DNA from: Phycisphaerales bacterium
Lineage (GTDB): Bacteria > Planctomycetota > Phycisphaerae > Phycisphaerales > UBA1924
Assembly (NCBI GenBank): GCA_020849105.1
Contig: JADLGW010000015.1
Coordinates: 62,001 to 126,000 of the forward strand
DNA: 64,000 bases
Direction: 5' to 3'
In this document: positions 55,165 through 63,701 of the stretch, one piece after another
Numbering within the stretch: the first letter of the stretch is position 1
Layout of the letters: each line of letters begins with the position of its first letter
The notes under the pieces: generated by a model
What the model saw: the letters and a program-made list of their open reading frames with translations, nothing else
The model's database searches: none
Told to the model about the DNA's origin: nothing
Translations under genes and position numbers: made by a program

Positions 55165-58100
55165 ATGACCACACTCGCCCGCCCAGTTCCGACGCCTTCG
55201 ACCGGGCACCTGGAGGCGAACCTGGCTGTCCTTGCCATAGGTTCGCCCCGGACGGCCGCCCTGATCCGTGCCGCGGCCCCGCGCACCGACATCCAGTTCG
55301 GGATCGCGGACGATGGCGGCGTGACCGCGTCGCTTGGGCACGGCCCTGACGCCAGGCAACTGGCCAGCCGCCGCCGCCCGCGTACGGAGGCCCGGCGGCT
55401 CGCGGATCGGGTCGATGCGGAGGGCTCCGGGCTGATGGTCGTCATGGGATTCGGGCTCGGTGAGCATGTGGCCGCCCTCGCGCCGCGGGCCTCGCGCACC
55501 AGGAGGAACGGTGCGATCCTGGTCTACGAGCCCGACATCCCCCTGCTCCGCGCCGTCCTGGACCACACCGACTGCGCCGGCTGGCTCGCCGCCAGCAATA
55601 TCTTTCTGCTCAGCGATGCCGACCCCGCCGCGCTCGCCACCGCGCTCCGCGGCATAGAGGGCTTCGTCGCCCTCGGGGTCAAGTACGTCGAGCATCCGGG
55701 CAGCCTGGCCCGCCTCGGCGATACCGGACCCTTCCGCGAGCGCATGGCCGCGGCGATCGACAGCGTCAAGACCGCGCTGGCGACCACGCTCGCCAACTCC
55801 CACCTCACCATCCGAAACCTTCTGATGAATGTGGACCGGTACGCGACCGGCCCCGGCATCGCCGATCTCGCGGGCGTCGCCTCCGGCCGCCCCGCGATCG
55901 TCGTGTCCGCCGGACCCAGCCTCCGCCGCAACATCGACCTGCTCTCGCGCCCCGGGCTGCGCGACCGCTTCGTCATCATTGCCGCCCAGACCGTGCTCCG
56001 CCCGCTCCTGTCCCGCGGCATCCGCCCGCACTTCGTCACCGCACTTGACTACGACGAGATCAGCACGCGGTTCTACGAGGGGCTGACCGAGGACGACGCC
56101 CGCGGTGTGACCCTCGTGGCGGAGGCGAAGGCCAACCCGGCCATTCTTGACGCCTTCCCCGGCGCCATCCGCTGCGTTGAGAACGACGTGCTCAACGGCC
56201 TGCTCGGCCCGCTCGCCCGCACGATGGGATCGGTCCCACCGGGCGCCACCGTTGCGCACCTGGCGTACTCGCTCGCCCGTCACCTCGCCTGCGACCCTGT
56301 CATCCTTGTTGGCCAGGACCTCGGGTTCACCGACGGCCAGTACTACGCCGCGGGCGCCGCCATCCACCGGGTCTGGTCCGGCGAACTCAACCCGTTCAAC
56401 ACGCTGGAGATGATGGAGTGGCAGCGCATCGTCCGCGGCCGCGCCAGCCTCCGCCGCACCTCCGACATCGGCGGGCGCCCCGTCTACACCGACGAGCAGA
56501 TGGCGACCTACCTCTCCCAGTTTGAGCGGGAGTTCCTGGCCGACACGTCACGCGGGCTGCGGGTGATCGACGCGACGGAGGGCGGCGTTGCCAAGGCGCA
56601 CGCGAACCCGATGCCGCTCGCCGCGGCCCTCACCGCGTTCGATCCCGGCACCGATCTCGTGCTCCCGGTCACGGCCCGCACGCTGCCCTCCGGCGGGCAA
56701 CTGGCGGAGATCTCGGCGCGGGTCCGTGAGGTACGGGCGGGCGCGTGGCAGGTCTCCCGGAACTGCCGCCGCGCCGCGACCAAACTGGCGGAGATGCTCG
56801 AACACCACCGCGACCAGCCGCGCGTGAACCGCCTGATCGGCGAGGTTGAGCACATCCGCGACGAGGTCATGCGGATCCAGCCCGCCTTCGGCCTCACCGA
56901 CCGCCTGAACCAGGTGGGTGTCCTCAACCGGGTGCGCCAGGATCGCGACATCGACCTCGCGCCCAACCTCTCCGCCATCGAGCGGCAGCGCCGCCAGATC
57001 GAACGCGACTTCAAGAATGTCAGTTGGCTCGGCGACGCGGCGGACCACCTCGGCGGCCTGCTCGACGACACTGTGCGCGCCCTGGCGGGGGGCCCCAAGA
57101 CGACGCGCGAGCGCCAGGGGGCCGCCGCACCATCGGGGGAACACGGCCCCGGTACGCACGTCGGCGACGACCGCGTTCCATGTGTTGTGCGGGCCCTCAT
57201 CCCGCTGGACCTTGATTGCGGCGCTCTCGGCACGCCGCGCCGGCTGGACCAGCCCCTGCACGATGGGATGAATCCTCTCCAGGTCACACTCACACGCCTC
57301 GCCGCGTGCAAACGCCTGGCCGGCGTTGTGCTGCTGTGCGAGGACGAGGCCGCCGCACGCCGGCTGGTCGGCACACCGCCCCGGGGCCTCTCGCTCCAGT
57401 ACGACCCCGTGCCCGCCGGCACCCTCTCCGCCCGCGCCAGGGCGCTGCGGGGTTCGCGCGCCTGGGCCGCGGAGTGCTGGCGCGGCGGCCTGGGATACGC
57501 CACCGTGTTCGATGAGGCGGCCGATCCGGCCCTGGTGGCCCCCGCGATGCAGCGCCTCGGGCTCGACGCCGCCGTGTGCCTCGGGCCGGACTGGTGCCTG
57601 GTGGACCCCGGCCTGATCGACCGCCTCATCGATCGGCACCTGGAGCGCCCCGACGCGCACCGCCTGGTCTTCACCAACGCCGCCCCCGGGCTCGCGCCGT
57701 GCGTCATCGAACGCGGCCTTGCCCACGACCTCGCGTCGCGCCCGGACGCCGGCGTCTTCGCCACGCTCGGCGCGACGCTCGGCTACGTCCCGGTGCGCCC
57801 GCGCGCCGACCCGATCGCCAAGCCCTGGTGCGTAAGCCCGAGCCCCGCGACCCGCGACGCCCACCGGCGCTTCATCGCCGATACCCCGGGCGGGCGCGCC
57901 CTCTGCGCCGCGGTCCTCGGGAGCCTCGGCGAGTCCTGGCCGGCCGCGACCGCGGAGCATATGGTCGCCGCCGCGCCGCCCGAGCGGCACACCGCCCCGC
58001 GTGAACTGATCCTCGAACTCTGCACGGGTCGCCGCACCAGCGGGCCCCGGGGCGAGTGGCTCCGCTCCACGGCGGAACCGGTGGAGCGCCCCTGCATCCC

Positions 58101-58809
58101 GTGGGCCCTGGCAGTCCGCCTGGTCCGCCAGCACGCCGAGGGCGGGGGCACACTCCTGACGCTCTTCGGCGCGGGCGACCCGCTCCTGCACCCCGAACTG
58201 CCGCGCCTGGTCCGGGAGGCGGGCTCGCTCGGGCTGGCCACGCACGTCCGCACCGACCTGGCGGGCACGGCCGAGACTGTGGGGGCCCTGATCGACGCCT
58301 CCCCGGATGTCATCAGCGTGGACCTGATGGCGGAATCCGCGCCGACCTACCGCGCGCTCATGGGCGCCGACCTGTTCGAGCACGTCCGCGGCAACCTCGC
58401 CCGCATCCTCCGGGCCCAGAGCCGGGCCGGAGGCCTGCCCGCGCCGTGGATCGTCCCCCGCATGACACGCTGCGACGCTGCCTACGAAGAGATCGAACCC
58501 TTCTACGACCGCTGGACCCTGGCGGCGGGGGCCGCCGTCATCGACGCCCTGCCCGCGCCCCTCCCGGGCCAGCGCATCGAGCCGCTGCCCAGGCCGGACC
58601 CTGCCGCACGACGGCAGTGGGGGAGCCGGATGCTTGTTCTGTGCAACGGCGCCGCGCCGGCGAGTGAGCGCGACCTTGCCGGCGAGCGGACCATCGCGGA
58701 CGCCGGGCGCGACGGCCTCCAGCCCGCCTGGCGCCGCGTCATCGCCTCGCGCCGGCAGGCGGCTGAGGCTCTGGGCCCGTCGCACCCCGACCTGTGGACA
58801 GGCTGGTGA
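55165..58809 (+). CDS. Maf-type glycosyltransferase fused to nucleotidyltransferase-like and degenerate radical-SAM-like segments
   Basis: A 1214-residue fusion. Residues about 230-420 are a motility accessory factor (MAF/DUF115) domain: AIVVSAGPSLRRNIDLLSRPG (248-268), HFVTALDYDEISTRFYEGL, VILVGQDLGFTDGQYYA. Maf proteins attach nonulosonic acids to flagellin. Residues about 670-900 contain a nucleotidyltransferase-like segment (LIPLDLDCGALGTPRRLDQP), comparable to SpsF/CMP-sugar synthase types. Residues about 945-1214 resemble radical SAM and SPASM domains in layout (LTLFGAGDPLLHPELPRLVREAGSLG, RMLVLCNGAAPASERDL), but the CxxxCxxC site is replaced by LELCTGRRTSGPRGEW and the SPASM cysteines are missing. 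Stop overlaps the next gene (GTGA). The start is ATG 55165; the frame upstream is antisense to the previous gene. Confidence 0.8.
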   Translation: MTTLARPVPTPSTGHLEANLAVLAIGSPRTAALIRAAAPRTDIQFGIADDGGVTASLGHGPDARQLASRRRPRTEARRLADRVDAEGSGLMVVMGFGLGEHVAALAPRASRTRRNGAILVYEPDIPLLRAVLDHTDCAGWLAASNIFLLSDADPAALATALRGIEGFVALGVKYVEHPGSLARLGDTGPFRERMAAAIDSVKTALATTLANSHLTIRNLLMNVDRYATGPGIADLAGVASGRPAIVVSAGPSLRRNIDLLSRPGLRDRFVIIAAQTVLRPLLSRGIRPHFVTALDYDEISTRFYEGLTEDDARGVTLVAEAKANPAILDAFPGAIRCVENDVLNGLLGPLARTMGSVPPGATVAHLAYSLARHLACDPVILVGQDLGFTDGQYYAAGAAIHRVWSGELNPFNTLEMMEWQRIVRGRASLRRTSDIGGRPVYTDEQMATYLSQFEREFLADTSRGLRVIDATEGGVAKAHANPMPLAAALTAFDPGTDLVLPVTARTLPSGGQLAEISARVREVRAGAWQVSRNCRRAATKLAEMLEHHRDQPRVNRLIGEVEHIRDEVMRIQPAFGLTDRLNQVGVLNRVRQDRDIDLAPNLSAIERQRRQIERDFKNVSWLGDAADHLGGLLDDTVRALAGGPKTTRERQGAAAPSGEHGPGTHVGDDRVPCVVRALIPLDLDCGALGTPRRLDQPLHDGMNPLQVTLTRLAACKRLAGVVLLCEDEAAARRLVGTPPRGLSLQYDPVPAGTLSARARALRGSRAWAAECWRGGLGYATVFDEAADPALVAPAMQRLGLDAAVCLGPDWCLVDPGLIDRLIDRHLERPDAHRLVFTNAAPGLAPCVIERGLAHDLASRPDAGVFATLGATLGYVPVRPRADPIAKPWCVSPSPATRDAHRRFIADTPGGRALCAAVLGSLGESWPAATAEHMVAAAPPERHTAPRELILELCTGRRTSGPRGEWLRSTAEPVERPCIPWALAVRLVRQHAEGGGTLLTLFGAGDPLLHPELPRLVREAGSLGLATHVRTDLAGTAETVGALIDASPDVISVDLMAESAPTYRALMGADLFEHVRGNLARILRAQSRAGGLPAPWIVPRMTRCDAAYEEIEPFYDRWTLAAGAAVIDALPAPLPGQRIEPLPRPDPAARRQWGSRMLVLCNGAAPASERDLAGERTIADAGRDGLQPAWRRVIASRRQAAEALGPSHPDLWTGW

Positions 58810-59573
58810 GCGTGACCGCGACGGCCCTCGCGATCATCCTCGCCCGCGCCGGCAGCAAGGGCGTGCCGGGGAAGAACGCCGCAATCATCGCGGGCAAACC
58901 CTGTGTGCTCTGGACCATCGAGGCTGCGCTCTCGGCCCGTGGAGTGGGGTCCGTCGCGGTATCGACTGATGATCCGCGCGTCGCTTCCGTCGCGCGCGGC
59001 TCGGGCGTCACCGTGATCGATCGTCCTCCGGAACTGGCGACGGACCTGGCCCGTGTGGACGACGCCGCCCGGCACGCGGTGGTCGCTCTCTCCACCTCCG
59101 CCACGGGTGGCGTGGCCGCGGGCTCTGGCGGCCACGTCGTCATCCTCTACGCCAACGTCCCTGTGCGCCCACCGGGCCTCGTCGGCCGCGCGCTTGATCT
59201 TCTGGTGTCCACCGGCTGCGACTCCGTCCAGAGTTACGCCCCCGCCGGCAAGAACCATCCGTGGTGGACCGCCCGCGTCGATCCCGTGACCGGTCGTGTC
59301 GCATCGTGGGAGGGCGACGTGCTGAATCACGGCGTGTTCCGGCGCCAGGACCTGCCGCCCGCGTTCATCCCCGACGGCGGGGTGATCGCGCTCACGCGAC
59401 CGTCGTTGTTCCTTGAGGTTCCCGGCGTGCAGCCCGGCCCGCACGCCTTCTTCGGACACGACCGGCGCGGCGTCGTGACCGAAGAGGGGTCGGTGATCGA
59501 TATCGATTCACCCACCGACCTGCTCGTCGCCGACGCGGTGCTGAGGCAGCAACCCCTCGTGAGGCAACATTGA
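58806..59573 (+). CDS. CMP-nonulosonate cytidylyltransferase (NeuA/PseF/LegF type)
   Basis: Activates a nonulosonic (sialic-acid-like) acid as its CMP conjugate. The 255-residue protein begins TATALAIILARAGSKGVPGKNAA with the family's nucleotide-binding (LARxGSKGxPxKN) motif. Later features include SVAVSTDDPRVASVA, the ANVPVRPPGLVGRAL stretch in place of the usual LxxTSPxR, DSVQSYAPAGKNHPWWT, and IDIDSPTDLLVADA near the end. GTG at 58806 overlaps the stop of the Maf fusion, so the two are translationally coupled. Which nonulosonic acid is used cannot be told. Confidence 0.85.
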   Translation: MSVTATALAIILARAGSKGVPGKNAAIIAGKPCVLWTIEAALSARGVGSVAVSTDDPRVASVARGSGVTVIDRPPELATDLARVDDAARHAVVALSTSATGGVAAGSGGHVVILYANVPVRPPGLVGRALDLLVSTGCDSVQSYAPAGKNHPWWTARVDPVTGRVASWEGDVLNHGVFRRQDLPPAFIPDGGVIALTRPSLFLEVPGVQPGPHAFFGHDRRGVVTEEGSVIDIDSPTDLLVADAVLRQQPLVRQH

Positions 59574-60655
59574 GAATCGGCACGCGCCAGATCGGGGATG
59601 GGGCCGCGCCCTACATCATCGCCGAGATCGGCGTGAACCACGACGGCTCGCCCGCGCGGGCGATGGAACTCGTCGAGGCCGCCGCGGAATCCGGCGCCGA
59701 CGCGATCAAGCTCCAACTCTTCCGCACCGACCTGCTGATGTCGAGGGCCGCCGGGCTCGCCGCCTACCAGGCCGCGGCGGGCGAACGCGACCCGTTCGCC
59801 ATGCTCCGCCGCCTGGAACTCCTGGTGGATGACATGGCGCCGCTGGTCGCGCGGGCCCACGCCCTGGGTATCCACGCCATCGTCACCGTCTTCAGCCTGC
59901 CGCTCGTGCCCGAGGCCGATCGTTTGCCGTGGGACGCGTACAAGTCTGCTTCCCCCGACATCATCCACAAGCCGCTGCTGGGCGCTCTGGCCGCCACTGG
60001 CCGTCCGATGATCGTCAGCACCGGCGCCGCGGAATCCGAAGAGGTCGCCCGGGCCGTGGGCTGGTTGGCCCCGGCCGCGGACCGCCTCGCACTCCTCCAG
60101 TGCGTCAGTTGCTACCCCACCCCGCCGGCGGAGGCGTCCATTGCGGGCATGGCGGCTATCCGCGACACCCCCAACTTCCGCGGCCCTGTGGGTTACAGCG
60201 ACCACACGGCGCAGACCGACACCGGCGGCCTTGCCGCGGCCGCGGGTGCCGCGATTCTTGAGAAGCACCTGACCTACAGCAAGGCCGCCGCGGGCCCGGA
60301 CCACGCCGCATCGCTCGAGCCCGCGGAGTTCCGCGTCTACGCCCAGATGGCCAAAGACGAAGGGGCGATGCAGGCGTGGACCAGCGGCCGTCTGCCCCGC
60401 AGCGGCGACCCGCGCTACGGCCCGCCCGTCAAGCGGATTCTGGAGTGCGAGCGCGACGTCCGGCGCGCCTCCCGCCAGTCCATCGTTGCGGCCCGCGACC
60501 TGCCCGCCGGCGCGGCGCTCTCGGAGCGCGACATCGCCTACAAACGCCCCGGCGGCGGGCTGGAGCCGTGGCAGGTCGATCACTTCCTGGGCCGTCATCT
60601 CTTGCGCCCCGTCGCGGCCGACACCGGACTGGTGGCCGGCGACCTGCGGCCGTGA
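59570..60655 (+). CDS. N-acetylneuraminate/legionaminate synthase (NeuB family)
   Basis: Condenses phosphoenolpyruvate with an N-acetylated hexosamine to make a nonulosonic acid. The 361-residue protein has PYIIAEIGVNHDGSPARAMELVEAA, GADAIKLQLFRTDLL, CVSCYPTPPAEASIAGM and GPVGYSDHT, with ILEKHLTYSKAAAGPDHAASLEP, all TIM-barrel NeuB motifs. The last 70 residues (RQSIVAARDLPAGAALSERDI, VDHFLGRHLLRPV) form the SAF antifreeze-like domain. TTG at 59570 with GAGG nine bases upstream overlaps the previous stop (TTGA). Between CMP-sugar synthase and epimerase genes in the operon. Confidence 0.93.
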   Translation: MRIGTRQIGDGAAPYIIAEIGVNHDGSPARAMELVEAAAESGADAIKLQLFRTDLLMSRAAGLAAYQAAAGERDPFAMLRRLELLVDDMAPLVARAHALGIHAIVTVFSLPLVPEADRLPWDAYKSASPDIIHKPLLGALAATGRPMIVSTGAAESEEVARAVGWLAPAADRLALLQCVSCYPTPPAEASIAGMAAIRDTPNFRGPVGYSDHTAQTDTGGLAAAAGAAILEKHLTYSKAAAGPDHAASLEPAEFRVYAQMAKDEGAMQAWTSGRLPRSGDPRYGPPVKRILECERDVRRASRQSIVAARDLPAGAALSERDIAYKRPGGGLEPWQVDHFLGRHLLRPVAADTGLVAGDLRP

Positions 60656-61077
60656 GCGGGATCGGTCGCAACCCCATGCGGCCGCGGCGCGTGCCGCGAT
60701 TCCCCAGCCGCCTGCACAGGTCGATGGTCTGGATCATGCTCGGCGGCCTCCCGCTCATGATCGTCGCCATCCTGGTGGGCAACTCCATTCCCCACGGTAA
60801 CGCCATCACTCTGCTGGGGGCGATCGTCTATGTGGCTTCGGTCCTGGGCCTGGGCTGGCACGCCGAGGCCCGGTCCCTGGCAACTATCCGGGCCCACCGG
60901 GGGCTGCTGTGTGTGCGCTGCTGCTACCCGCTCGATACCCTGGCGCACGACGGCCTGTGCCCGGAGTGCGGCGCGCCGTACCAGCGGGAATGTGTGCGGG
61001 CCGAGTGGGTCATGTGGTTCCCGGCGCTGCGCAAGGAGCCGTGGATCCCGAACGGATCCGGTGCGGGCGGTGAATGA
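60652..61077 (+). CDS. Small membrane protein with zinc ribbon
   Basis: A 141-residue protein of unknown role. Two hydrophobic helices (MVWIMLGGLPLMIVAILVG and ITLLGAIVYVASVLGLGW) are followed by a zinc-ribbon segment LLCVRCCYPLDTLAHDGLCPECGAPY. GTG at 60652 overlaps the stop of the NeuB gene (GTGA), so it is embedded in the nonulosonic acid operon. It resembles the C-terminal ribbon of the YcxB-like protein in this window. No function is indicated by sequence. Confidence 0.65.
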   Translation: MSGIGRNPMRPRRVPRFPSRLHRSMVWIMLGGLPLMIVAILVGNSIPHGNAITLLGAIVYVASVLGLGWHAEARSLATIRAHRGLLCVRCCYPLDTLAHDGLCPECGAPYQRECVRAEWVMWFPALRKEPWIPNGSGAGGE

Positions 61078-61147
61078 TGCACCGAAGTCGGCGGGGTCCG
61101 CCGGAGTTACCTTCAGCCTCAGCGGCCGTGCCCAAGGTGAATCATCC

Positions 61148-62275
61148 ATGGTGAAGACCCGCATCGCAGTCGTGACCGGCTCCCGCGCCGACTTCGGCCT
61201 CCTCCGCCCCGTCATGCACGCGCTGAAGGACCGGCCGCAGATGGAACTCGCCATCATCGTCGCCGGCTCGCACATGGTCTCCCCGGCGCTCACCTACCGC
61301 GACATCAAGCAGGCCTTCCCCGACATCAATGCCGATGCCGTCCCCATGCAGATCGCGGGCCGCACAGGCCGCCTTGAGGACGCCGCGGCCACGGGCACCG
61401 GTATCTCGCGGCTCACGCGGGTCTACGAGCGGCTGCAGCCCGAGTGGGTCGTCGTCCTGGGTGACCGGATCGAGGCGTTCGCCGCCGCCGCGAGCGCCTC
61501 CATCGGCGGCATAGCGGTCGCGCACCTGCACGGCGGGGACCGGGCCGAGGGCGTCGCCGACGAGGCGATGCGCCACGCGATCACGAAACTCGCCCACCTG
61601 CACCTGCCCGCGACGGACCGGTCGGCACGGCGCATTATCCAGATGGGCGAGCCCGCCGACCGTGTGAAGGTCATCGGCTCGCCCGCCATCGACGGCCTGG
61701 ATGCGATCTCGCCCATCCGCGACGCGGCGTTCGCCGAACTCGGCTCGCCGGAGGTGGTGTTCCTGCTCCACCCCGTCGGACGGGAGAGCGAGCGGGAGGA
61801 GGCCGCCGCGGTGGGCGCGCTCGGCGCGCTGCGCGGGCGGCGGGTGCTGGCCCTGCACCCGAACTACGACCCCGGGCGCGACGGCATCCTGCGGGCGCTC
61901 CGGGCAGCCGGTGACATCCGCCTGCTCCCGCACCTGCCGCGCGACACCTTCATCGCGCTCCTCAAACGTCTTGCCGCTTCGGGCGGCGTGCTCGTGGGCA
62001 ACTCCTCGGCCGCGCTCATCGAGTGCGGCGCCCTCAGACTTCCCGCGGTCAACATCGGATCACGGCAATCCGGGCGCGAGCACGGCACGAATGTCCTCCA
62101 CTGCGGCGAATCGCAAGCCGAGATCGAGGGTGCGGTTGCGAGAGCCTCGCAGGTCAACCGGGCGGCCATCTCCCATCCCTTCGGCCCCGGTCGCGCGGGC
62201 CCGGCGGCCGCGGAGACGCTCGCCGCGACCGACCCACGCCGCCCCGGCTTCCTCCGCAAACGCTGCACCTACTGA
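61148..62275 (+). CDS. UDP-N-acetylglucosamine 2-epimerase, hydrolysing (NeuC/LegG type)
   Basis: Produces ManNAc, or the legionaminic precursor, from a UDP-amino sugar by epimerisation with hydrolysis. The 375-residue protein has the two-domain GT-B type fold of WecB/NeuC: TRIAVVTGSRADFGLLRPVMHAL, VVVLGDRIEAFAAAASASIGGIAVAHLHGGDRAEGVADEAMRHAITKLAHLHLP, the GNSSAALIECGALRLPAVNIGSRQSGRE stretch. HGGD and DEAMRH are typical of NeuC. ATG 61148 with AAGGTG seven bases upstream. Completes a set of three nonulosonic acid genes. Confidence 0.92.
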   Translation: MVKTRIAVVTGSRADFGLLRPVMHALKDRPQMELAIIVAGSHMVSPALTYRDIKQAFPDINADAVPMQIAGRTGRLEDAAATGTGISRLTRVYERLQPEWVVVLGDRIEAFAAAASASIGGIAVAHLHGGDRAEGVADEAMRHAITKLAHLHLPATDRSARRIIQMGEPADRVKVIGSPAIDGLDAISPIRDAAFAELGSPEVVFLLHPVGRESEREEAAAVGALGALRGRRVLALHPNYDPGRDGILRALRAAGDIRLLPHLPRDTFIALLKRLAASGGVLVGNSSAALIECGALRLPAVNIGSRQSGREHGTNVLHCGESQAEIEGAVARASQVNRAAISHPFGPGRAGPAAAETLAATDPRRPGFLRKRCTY

Positions 62276-62605
62276 AGAGAACGCAGAGGACGCCGAGGTC
62301 GCGGGGGAATACAGGAGAGATCTGAAGCGCGAAGGCCGCGAAGAGACGCGAAGGAGAGAAGCGTCTCACCACCGGGGGCCACGGAGCAGATCGCCCGCCG
62401 CCGATCCGCGCCGATCGAAGCCGATCTGCGGGAGATGCCGACGAACAAAGATGAGGCTGCGGGTCTGCCCTCCGTGGCCCCCCATGGCCCTCCGTGCTTC
62501 AATCGCCGTCTTCTTCTTCCTCTTCGCGCGCTTCGCGAACTTCGCGTTCAAGTTCTTCTCTCCTCCGCGTCCCTCCGAGTCCTCCGCGCCCTCTGTGTTC
62601 TCTTC
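62274..62605. repeat. Nested inverted-repeat element after the nonulosonic acid operon
   Basis: Three arms repeat in mirrored order. Outer: 62274-62298 with 62581-62605 (22 of 25 positions complementary). Middle: CGCGAAG-rich 62321-62353 with 62520-62552 (about 27 of 32). Inner: GGGGGCCACGGAG (62374-62386) exactly complementary to 62470-62482. The centre (62403-62431) holds GATCCGCGCC/GATC-type near-palindromes. The element begins in the stop codon of the epimerase gene. The rest of the 449-base gap to 62724 has a small hairpin (CACCCC-TGTA-GGGG, 62629-62644) and no gene. Confidence 0.85.
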
Positions 62606-62724
62606 AACGTCCGACTTTGGTTACGCGCACCCCTGTAGGGGGTGATCCCCGCGCAGGCGGAAAAGTCGAGCGTCCCAATCGCCGATGCACCCCGGTTGGA
62701 CCAGCACCTCACCGGGAGAACGGG

Positions 62725-63609
62725 ATGACAACGAGCACGGCCCAGCGTGACCAGGTGGTGATCGAGGCGATCCGCGAGATCAGCCACATCGCCACGCTCC
62801 CGGAGATCACCCTCAAGATCGTGGACCTGGTCGAGAACCCCAAGAGCACGGCCCAGGACCTGCACAAGGTCATCGCCAACGACCCGGCCCTGTGCTCGCG
62901 CATCCTGAAGGTCGTCAACTCGTCGTTCTACGGGCTGCCCGGGCAGATCGGCTCGATCAACCGGGCGATCGTCATGCTCGGGCTCAACGCGGTGAAGAAC
63001 ATCGCGATCGCCGCCAGCCTCGCCAAACTCTTCCGCGGCGGCGACCTGACGCCGAACTTCTCGGCCCGCGTGCTGTGGACGCACTCGGTCTCGACGGCGG
63101 CCGCGGCGAAGGTCCTGTGCGACAAACTGGGCTTCGCCTTCAGCGACGAGGCGTTCCTGTCGGGGCTGATGCACGATATCGGGCTGATGGTCGAGATGCA
63201 GTTCGACCGCAACCGGCTGGTGGAGGTTCTGCAGCGTGTGGGCGCGGGCAAGGACGGCGTGCCCACCGGCGACATGCTGGCGATCGAGGAGGAGGTCTTC
63301 GGCGCCACGCACCAGAACTTCGGCGCCGGCCTGTGCGAGAAATGGAAGTTTCCCAAGAGTTTCGCGTATGTGACGGGTTACCACCACAAGCCCCTGGAAC
63401 TCCCGCCGGAGAACCGCACGGTCGCCTGCATCGTGTACGTCGCGGAGCGGCTGATCGCCCAGGTCGCCCCGACATTCCGGCTGGACCTGCAGTCCACAGA
63501 AATCGATCCGGCGGTATCGGAGTTCCTGAAACTGTCCGGCGAGAAACTGGCGGAGATCAGGAACACGCTCCCCGAACACCTCAAGAGTGTCGAGTCGCTG
63601 CTGGCCTAG
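62725..63609 (+). CDS. HDOD domain protein
   Basis: A 294-residue regulatory protein with a single HDOD domain: EISHIATLPEITLKIVDLVENPKSTAQDLHKVIANDPALCSRILKVVNSSFYGLPGQIGSINRAIVMLG and later LWTHSVSTAAAAKVL, FLSGLMHDIGLMVEM. HDOD proteins look like HD phosphohydrolases but usually lack activity and act in signalling, motility or DNA-uptake control. A second domain follows (FKLSGEKLAEI). ATG 62725 preceded by GGGAGAA. A terminator follows. No other signal domain. Confidence 0.9.
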   Translation: MTTSTAQRDQVVIEAIREISHIATLPEITLKIVDLVENPKSTAQDLHKVIANDPALCSRILKVVNSSFYGLPGQIGSINRAIVMLGLNAVKNIAIAASLAKLFRGGDLTPNFSARVLWTHSVSTAAAAKVLCDKLGFAFSDEAFLSGLMHDIGLMVEMQFDRNRLVEVLQRVGAGKDGVPTGDMLAIEEEVFGATHQNFGAGLCEKWKFPKSFAYVTGYHHKPLELPPENRTVACIVYVAERLIAQVAPTFRLDLQSTEIDPAVSEFLKLSGEKLAEIRNTLPEHLKSVESLLA

Positions 63610-63654
63610 TCCGGCCGCTCGCCACTCCTTACGAACTCTCTCTTTCTCCCTCCG

Positions 63655-63690
63655 GGCGGTCGCGCGACAGCGTGACCGCCTTTCTCTTCA
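63655..63690 (+). terminator. Rho-independent terminator after HDOD gene
   Basis: An 11-bp stem (63655-63665 with 63670-63680, one G-U pair) and GACA loop, followed by TTTCTCTT. 46 bases after the stop codon. Confidence 0.85.
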
Positions 63691-63701
63691 TACCCTTCCG
63701 C

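Noticed and set aside
63672-63701. Earlier in-frame GTG start for the BFD-like protein
   Set aside because: It lies inside the right arm of the HDOD terminator hairpin, so GTG at 63702 is preferred.
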